Part shown: piece after piece, positions 60,730 to 64,000 of the stretch | Layout of the letters: each line of letters starts with the position of its first letter | Numbering within the stretch: position 1 is the stretch's first letter | Translations under genes and position numbers: made by a program | Source: CAVVXN01 sp963772585 | Lineage (GTDB): Bacteria; Planctomycetota; PLA2; JAEUHO01 | Direction of reading: 5' to 3' | NCBI GenBank assembly: GCA_963772585.1 | Contig: CAVYXV010000002.1 | Coordinates: 248,001 to 312,000 of the forward strand | Length of the DNA: 64,000 nucleotides | Notes under the pieces: generated by a model | Seen by the model: only the letters and a program-made list of their open reading frames with translations | What the model was told of the DNA's origin: nothing | Database searches by the model: none

Positions 60730-61647
60730 TCAGGGCGGGGCTTCCTGCTTGGGGGAGGAGCCGCCCGTGCCGAAGACCTGCGCCGACCACTCGTTGATCC
60801 GATCGGCGTACACCAGCATCAGCACGACGAGCACGATGCCCACGACGACGGGCCATGCGTGGTACCAGCGGAAGGTGATCTTCTTCTCCCCGACGAACCG
60901 CCCGCCCCAGATCCCGAGGAAGTAGAGCCCGATCACCGGCGCGGCCATCAGGATCTGCGTCACGGGGCTGGGATCGGTCAGGAACATGCCCACGACGAGG
61001 GCGGCGACCACGGCATATCGCCACCCCTTGGTGAAGGTCGCGCGGCCCACGAGATCCGTTGCCTGCAGGAAGAGCATGACCAGGGGGAGCAGGAACAGCA
61101 CCGCCATCCCGAAGACCATGGTGAGGCACGTGGAGATGTAGGTGTTGATGCGGAACTCGGTGTGCACGTCCATGCCCAGGTTCCATCCGATGAGGAAGCG
61201 GAACCCGAAGGGGATCAGGACCTTGTAGGCGAGGACCACGCCGAGGAAGAAGAGGGCGAGGCTCACGGGGAAGAAGACGCGGACGACGCGCCGCTCGTGC
61301 GGGTAGAGGCCCGCGGCGATGAACCCCCACAGCTGCCAGATCACCACGGGCGAGGCGGCGACGACCCCGACGAGGAAGCAGAGCTTGAGCGCCCCCAGGA
61401 AGCCTTCGCCCGGGTCGAGCGCCATGAGCCTCGCCTCGGGGATCCCGCTCATGCGCGCCGCCTCGACGTAGGGCCGCATGGCGAACTCCCAGATGGGGTG
61501 CCAGAAAAGGAAGGCGAGGAGCATCGCGACGGCGAGCGCGATGACCGACTTCAGCAGGCGGGCGCGGAGCTCGTCGAGGTGCTCCGCGAGGGTCATGCGC
61601 GGCAGGGCGTCCTCGGGATCCGGGAGGTCGTCGGGGGGCGCGGCCAT
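60730..61647 (-). CDS. tatC: TatC, twin-arginine translocase core subunit
   Basis: 305 residues, ATG at 61647. Landmarks: MTLAEHLDELRARLLKSVIA (the N-terminal EHL-ELR signature with the conserved Glu), the FLGALKLCFLVGVVAASPVV segment, YPHERR, and six membrane helices, ending in a hydrophilic tail. It recognises twin-arginine signals and exports folded proteins. No tatA or tatB is adjacent. First gene of the leftward tatC-ychF-cinA set. Confidence 0.94.
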   Translation of the reverse strand: MAAPPDDLPDPEDALPRMTLAEHLDELRARLLKSVIALAVAMLLAFLFWHPIWEFAMRPYVEAARMSGIPEARLMALDPGEGFLGALKLCFLVGVVAASPVVIWQLWGFIAAGLYPHERRVVRVFFPVSLALFFLGVVLAYKVLIPFGFRFLIGWNLGMDVHTEFRINTYISTCLTMVFGMAVLFLLPLVMLFLQATDLVGRATFTKGWRYAVVAALVVGMFLTDPSPVTQILMAAPVIGLYFLGIWGGRFVGEKKITFRWYHAWPVVVGIVLVVLMLVYADRINEWSAQVFGTGGSSPKQEAPP

Positions 61648-61704
61648 CGGCGGGTCAGGATAGCCCCGGAACGCGTTCCCCCGGGAAGCCGGCCGCACAC
61701 GAAA

Positions 61705-61733
61705 GGAGCCCGGCGGGGAGGCCGCCGGGCTCC
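61705..61733 (-). terminator. hairpin terminator after the BRCT-domain protein gene
   Basis: A perfect 12-bp stem (GGAGCCCGGCGG on the + strand and its complement) with loop GGAGG, 28 bases beyond the stop of the leftward gene. Read on the - strand the stem is followed by TTTCGTG, a short T tract, so it fits an intrinsic terminator. It isolates that gene from tatC. Confidence 0.7.
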
Positions 61734-61761
61734 GGATGGGGTCGTGGGCGTCGGCTTGGCG

Positions 61762-63501
61762 CTACAGCCCGAGGAAGTCGTAGAAGACGCGCTCCGTGAT
61801 GACCCGGGCGCCGAATTCCCGCGCTCGGGACTGGAGCTGCTCGTACTCCGACTTGGTGGGAGCCGGGCCTTCCTCCTCGCCCGCGTCCTCGCCTCCGGCG
61901 GGCTTGGGGGCGGGCGCGGCCATGTCGTTCGGCACGACGATGAAGTCCGTGCGCCCGGTGAGCTTGTCGTCCACGACGACGCCGGCCTTCTTGACCAGTC
62001 CCACCAGCACCTCGCGGGGGTACTTGCCCAGCTCGCCCGCGATGTAGACGTAGACAGGCGCGTTCGCCTTGAAGAAGGGGTTGCTGATGATGTCGCCGCG
62101 GAGGATGGGGTTCCGCGGGTTCGCGAGGCTCGTGATCGCGACGGCGGCCGTGTTCGGGCCGGTGGCGCGGACCACCTCCACCTCGCCGACGGCATCGCGG
62201 ACGCCGCCGCGGCCGATCCGGGTCACCAGGAACCGCAGGCCGGGGTAGACCTTGGCGTTGGTGCCGATGTCGATGACGGCGGTCTGCATCATCGGGCTGG
62301 ACGTGAGGATCCTGCCGTCGGGGTCCTGACGACGGATCTCGAGCTCGTCGTGCTCCTTGTCCAGCCGGATGCGTTCGCGGAGGGCCTCGTTGGTCGCCTT
62401 GTACCGGCTCTCCATCGTGGTCTTCTCTTCGTTGGTCCGAACGAGTTCGTTCTGGGCCGTGGTGGCATCACGACGGTTCTGCTCGGCGATCTCCCGCGCC
62501 TGGGCGACCTCCCCCTGGAGTTGGGAAACGTCCGTCGAGTGGCGGTTCTGCTCGGAGGTGAGCTGATCCTGCAGGTCGGAGATGGTCTGTTCCTTCGCCT
62601 GCACGTCGGCCTGCATGCGGCCGATGACCGCCTGGTCCTCCGTCTTGTTCGCGGCGAACTCGGCGTTGTAGTTCTTGATGATCTGCGCCGGGTAGGCCAT
62701 GAACGCCTCGACGGACACCTTCTTGTCCGGCGGCTCGGTGAACATGTCGAGCTTGACCACCTTCATGGTGGTTGGATCGAAGAGGCCGGGGCCGTGGATC
62801 ACGTCCTTGACCTCATTCCAGCCCTTCTGCTCGGTGACGGCCTGCATGGCCTCGTTGGCCTTCTTCACCGCCGCCTCGTAGGCCTTGAGCTTGGACTCGT
62901 ACTCGGCCTGGGCGGCCTCGTCGTCGGGGTCGCGCGGCGGCACGGGCGGCGGCGGTACGTCACCGAGGAGTTGCTGCGCGTTGCGGATGGCGTCCTTGAG
63001 CCCCGGGTCCAACTCGTCGAAGTTGACCTCGGTGGCCTCCACGCCCTCGGCCGAGGCGGTCCGCATCTCCTCCTGGATCTCGATCTCGGCGCTGTTGATC
63101 ATCGTGTTCAGCGCACCGGGTTGGGGGGTGCCCTGCACGTCGATCGTGCCGTCGGGGGTGAGGTTGGCGGTCAACTTGTCGAGGTCCGTGAAGAAGAACT
63201 GCTGGACGCCGGGAAGGGTGTTCGCCTTCTCCTTGAGCGACGCGTTCTGGAGGACGTCCGCCGGGTTCTTCGTCTGCCACCCGACCGTCTGGGAGAGATC
63301 GTTCGTGTAGCTGGCGATCTCCCGGGCGATCTGCTCGTACTCGGCCCGCTCGGCCTTCGCCGTGGCGGCACTCTGCTCGGCCGCGTCGAGGTCGTCCCGT
63401 TGGCTGAACCACATGTAGACGAAGACGAGCAAGAGCAAAAGGCTGATGATGAAGGGCCAGTTGGCACTGCCACGCTGGGACCGGTGAAGAAGCTGGCGCA
63501 T
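61762..63501 (-). CDS. membrane-anchored coiled-coil protein with C-terminal BRCT-like domain
   Basis: 579 residues. One N-terminal helix (WPFIISLLLLLVFVYMWF, 15-32) after a basic start predicts type II anchoring; residues 33-60 and 295-410 are likely coiled coil (VQAKEQTISDLQDQLTSEQN). The middle part has no recognised family, with a Pro-rich stretch near 178. Residues ~415-475 form a small beta domain (YPGLRFLVTRIGRGGV). The last ~100 residues resemble BRCT: VYVYIAGELGKYPREVLVG, AGVVVDDKLTGRTDFIVV, then after a Glu/Pro insert the closing helix SRAREFGARVITERVFYDFL. BRCT domains bind partners or phosphopeptides and are usually cytoplasmic, which conflicts with predicted type II export. Single-gene unit with its own terminator. 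Confidence 0.75.
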   Translation of the reverse strand: MRQLLHRSQRGSANWPFIISLLLLLVFVYMWFSQRDDLDAAEQSAATAKAERAEYEQIAREIASYTNDLSQTVGWQTKNPADVLQNASLKEKANTLPGVQQFFFTDLDKLTANLTPDGTIDVQGTPQPGALNTMINSAEIEIQEEMRTASAEGVEATEVNFDELDPGLKDAIRNAQQLLGDVPPPPVPPRDPDDEAAQAEYESKLKAYEAAVKKANEAMQAVTEQKGWNEVKDVIHGPGLFDPTTMKVVKLDMFTEPPDKKVSVEAFMAYPAQIIKNYNAEFAANKTEDQAVIGRMQADVQAKEQTISDLQDQLTSEQNRHSTDVSQLQGEVAQAREIAEQNRRDATTAQNELVRTNEEKTTMESRYKATNEALRERIRLDKEHDELEIRRQDPDGRILTSSPMMQTAVIDIGTNAKVYPGLRFLVTRIGRGGVRDAVGEVEVVRATGPNTAAVAITSLANPRNPILRGDIISNPFFKANAPVYVYIAGELGKYPREVLVGLVKKAGVVVDDKLTGRTDFIVVPNDMAAPAPKPAGGEDAGEEEGPAPTKSEYEQLQSRAREFGARVITERVFYDFLGL

Positions 63502-63857
63502 GGATTCTCCGATCGGGGCCCCTGCCTCCCGGCGGGTGGTCCGCAAGCTCGGCGGGCCGCCCGGCCTACCCTCGGGCCCCTGTACCGGACGAATCCTCAC
63601 CGCCCGGCGTGGCAGGAGCGTACCGCAAAGGACTTGCGATTCCCAACAGCAACCTCGGCGCTCGCTCCCGCTTGACCCGGCCGCCCTCCCGCGTATCGTG
63701 CCGCGCGAGGGGAGTCGGGTCTTTCGATCCCGCCGACGCGACGCGTGCCCGGCGTGCCCCGACCTCCACCGGACGAAACCCCGCGGGGATCGTCCCGCTT
63801 CCTCTCTCTCCACCCACCCAGAGAGCCCTCCTGAGCGCTCGTCGGACCGTTCTCGGA
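63502..63857. other. 356-base divergent intergenic region
   Basis: Lies between the BRCT-like protein gene and coaE, both pointing outward. It contains a small inverted repeat CGCAA-AGGAC-TTGCG (63624-63638) and a pyrimidine-rich stretch with CT repeats (63800-63812). No convincing open frame with a ribosome binding site is seen; one leftward frame here is Arg/Gly-rich and looks non-coding. Promoters for both genes must be here, but no good -35/-10 pair stands out. Confidence 0.5.
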
Positions 63858-64000
63858 ATGTTAGGAGGAATCGGCGCGGGCAAGAGCCACGTCGCGGAGC
63901 GGATCCGTGCCCTGAGTGCGACCGACGTCCTCGACGCCGACGCCCTGGCCCAGGAGGCCTTGGCCGCCGCCGCGCGGGACGGCCGGCTGCGAGCGGCGCT
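63858..64000 (+). CDS. coaE: dephospho-CoA kinase, 5' part only
   Basis: The visible part reads MLGGIGAGKSHVAERIRAL then TDVLDADALAQEALAAA before the window ends. GGIGAGKS is the P-loop and LDADALAQE the Asp-containing CoA-binding motif of CoaE, which phosphorylates dephospho-CoA in the last step of CoA synthesis. Starting at the ATG at 63858 would lose the first beta strand: the frame upstream encodes RRTVLG, which matches the family, but has no ATG, GTG or TTG; CTG at 63831 is a candidate. The start is therefore unsettled. Confidence 0.85.
   Translation, partial: MLGGIGAGKSHVAERIRALSATDVLDADALAQEALAAAARDGRLRAA

Noticed and set aside
60376..63675. Rightward 1099-codon frame opposite tatC and the BRCT protein
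   Set aside because: Antisense shadow with His/Asp/Glu bias; the leftward genes and terminator explain the region.
1..64000. CRISPR array, insertion sequence, prophage or integron
   Set aside because: No regularly spaced repeats, transposase or integrase motifs, or flanking direct repeats were seen on either strand.

Overview
This is very GC-rich DNA (about 70% by eye) from a diderm bacterium. It carries lipid A genes (a fused LpxC-FabZ, LpxA), BamA, a Skp/OmpH chaperone, an LpxL-family acyltransferase, many exported proteins and a protein ending in a PEP-CTERM sorting tail. The LpxC-FabZ fusion, the PEP-CTERM tail, a eukaryote-like Ser/Thr kinase with ATPase and TPR regions, and secreted peptidase-MA-like proteins would fit Planctomycetota or a related lineage. 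No rRNA or other decisive marker is present, so this placement is an inference. Genes are tightly packed, with many ATGA, GTGA or TGATG overlaps and frequent GTG or TTG starts. No insertion sequence, prophage or CRISPR array is visible.

Region 1 (1-8.3 kb): a leftward operon of type II fatty-acid/polyketide-like enzymes (glycosyltransferase, FabL-like SDR, acyl carrier protein fused to a zinc ribbon, ketosynthase, inactive ketosynthase-like partner, hotdog dehydratase, second ketosynthase cut by the window edge). It is divergent from a membrane SGNH hydrolase and an LpxL-like acyltransferase. The set resembles aryl-polyene, flexirubin or ladderane-type lipid pathways. Region 2 (8.3-20.7 kb): exported proteins (two peptidase-MA-like proteins, an M1-M28-PDZ peptidase fusion), a nucleotidyltransferase-like protein, a kinase-ATPase-TPR signalling protein broken by frameshifts, and a PEP-CTERM protein broken once. 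Region 3 (20.8-29.1 kb): leftward ftcD, arcC, ornithine carbamoyltransferase and lhr. Region 4 (29.2-35.4 kb): a complete SUF iron-sulfur operon (Rrf2 regulator, sufB, C, D, S, U, T).

Region 5 (35.4-41 kb): an MscS channel preceded by a large coiled-coil lipoprotein, CorA and tRNA-Lys. Region 6 (41-51.1 kb): leftward bamA, skp, lpxC-fabZ, lpxA and a Gfo/Idh oxidoreductase, then rpsB, tsf, pyrH and frr under their own promoter. Region 7 (51.3-61.7 kb): dnaB rightward; leftward tatC, ychF, cinA, tRNA-Gln, a small membrane protein, glmU, prs, rplY, pth, rpsF, rpsR, rplI. Region 8 (61.7-64 kb): a membrane-anchored coiled-coil protein ending in a BRCT-like domain, divergent from the start of coaE.

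Sequence quality matters for the reader. glmU (seven breaks), the kinase gene (six) and the PEP-CTERM gene (one) need mostly single-base skips to be read, while the glycosyltransferase, pth and cinA each need one base restored in a homopolymer. Because glmU and pth are normally essential, consensus error is the likeliest cause, and I annotate these as genes with frameshifts rather than as pseudogenes.
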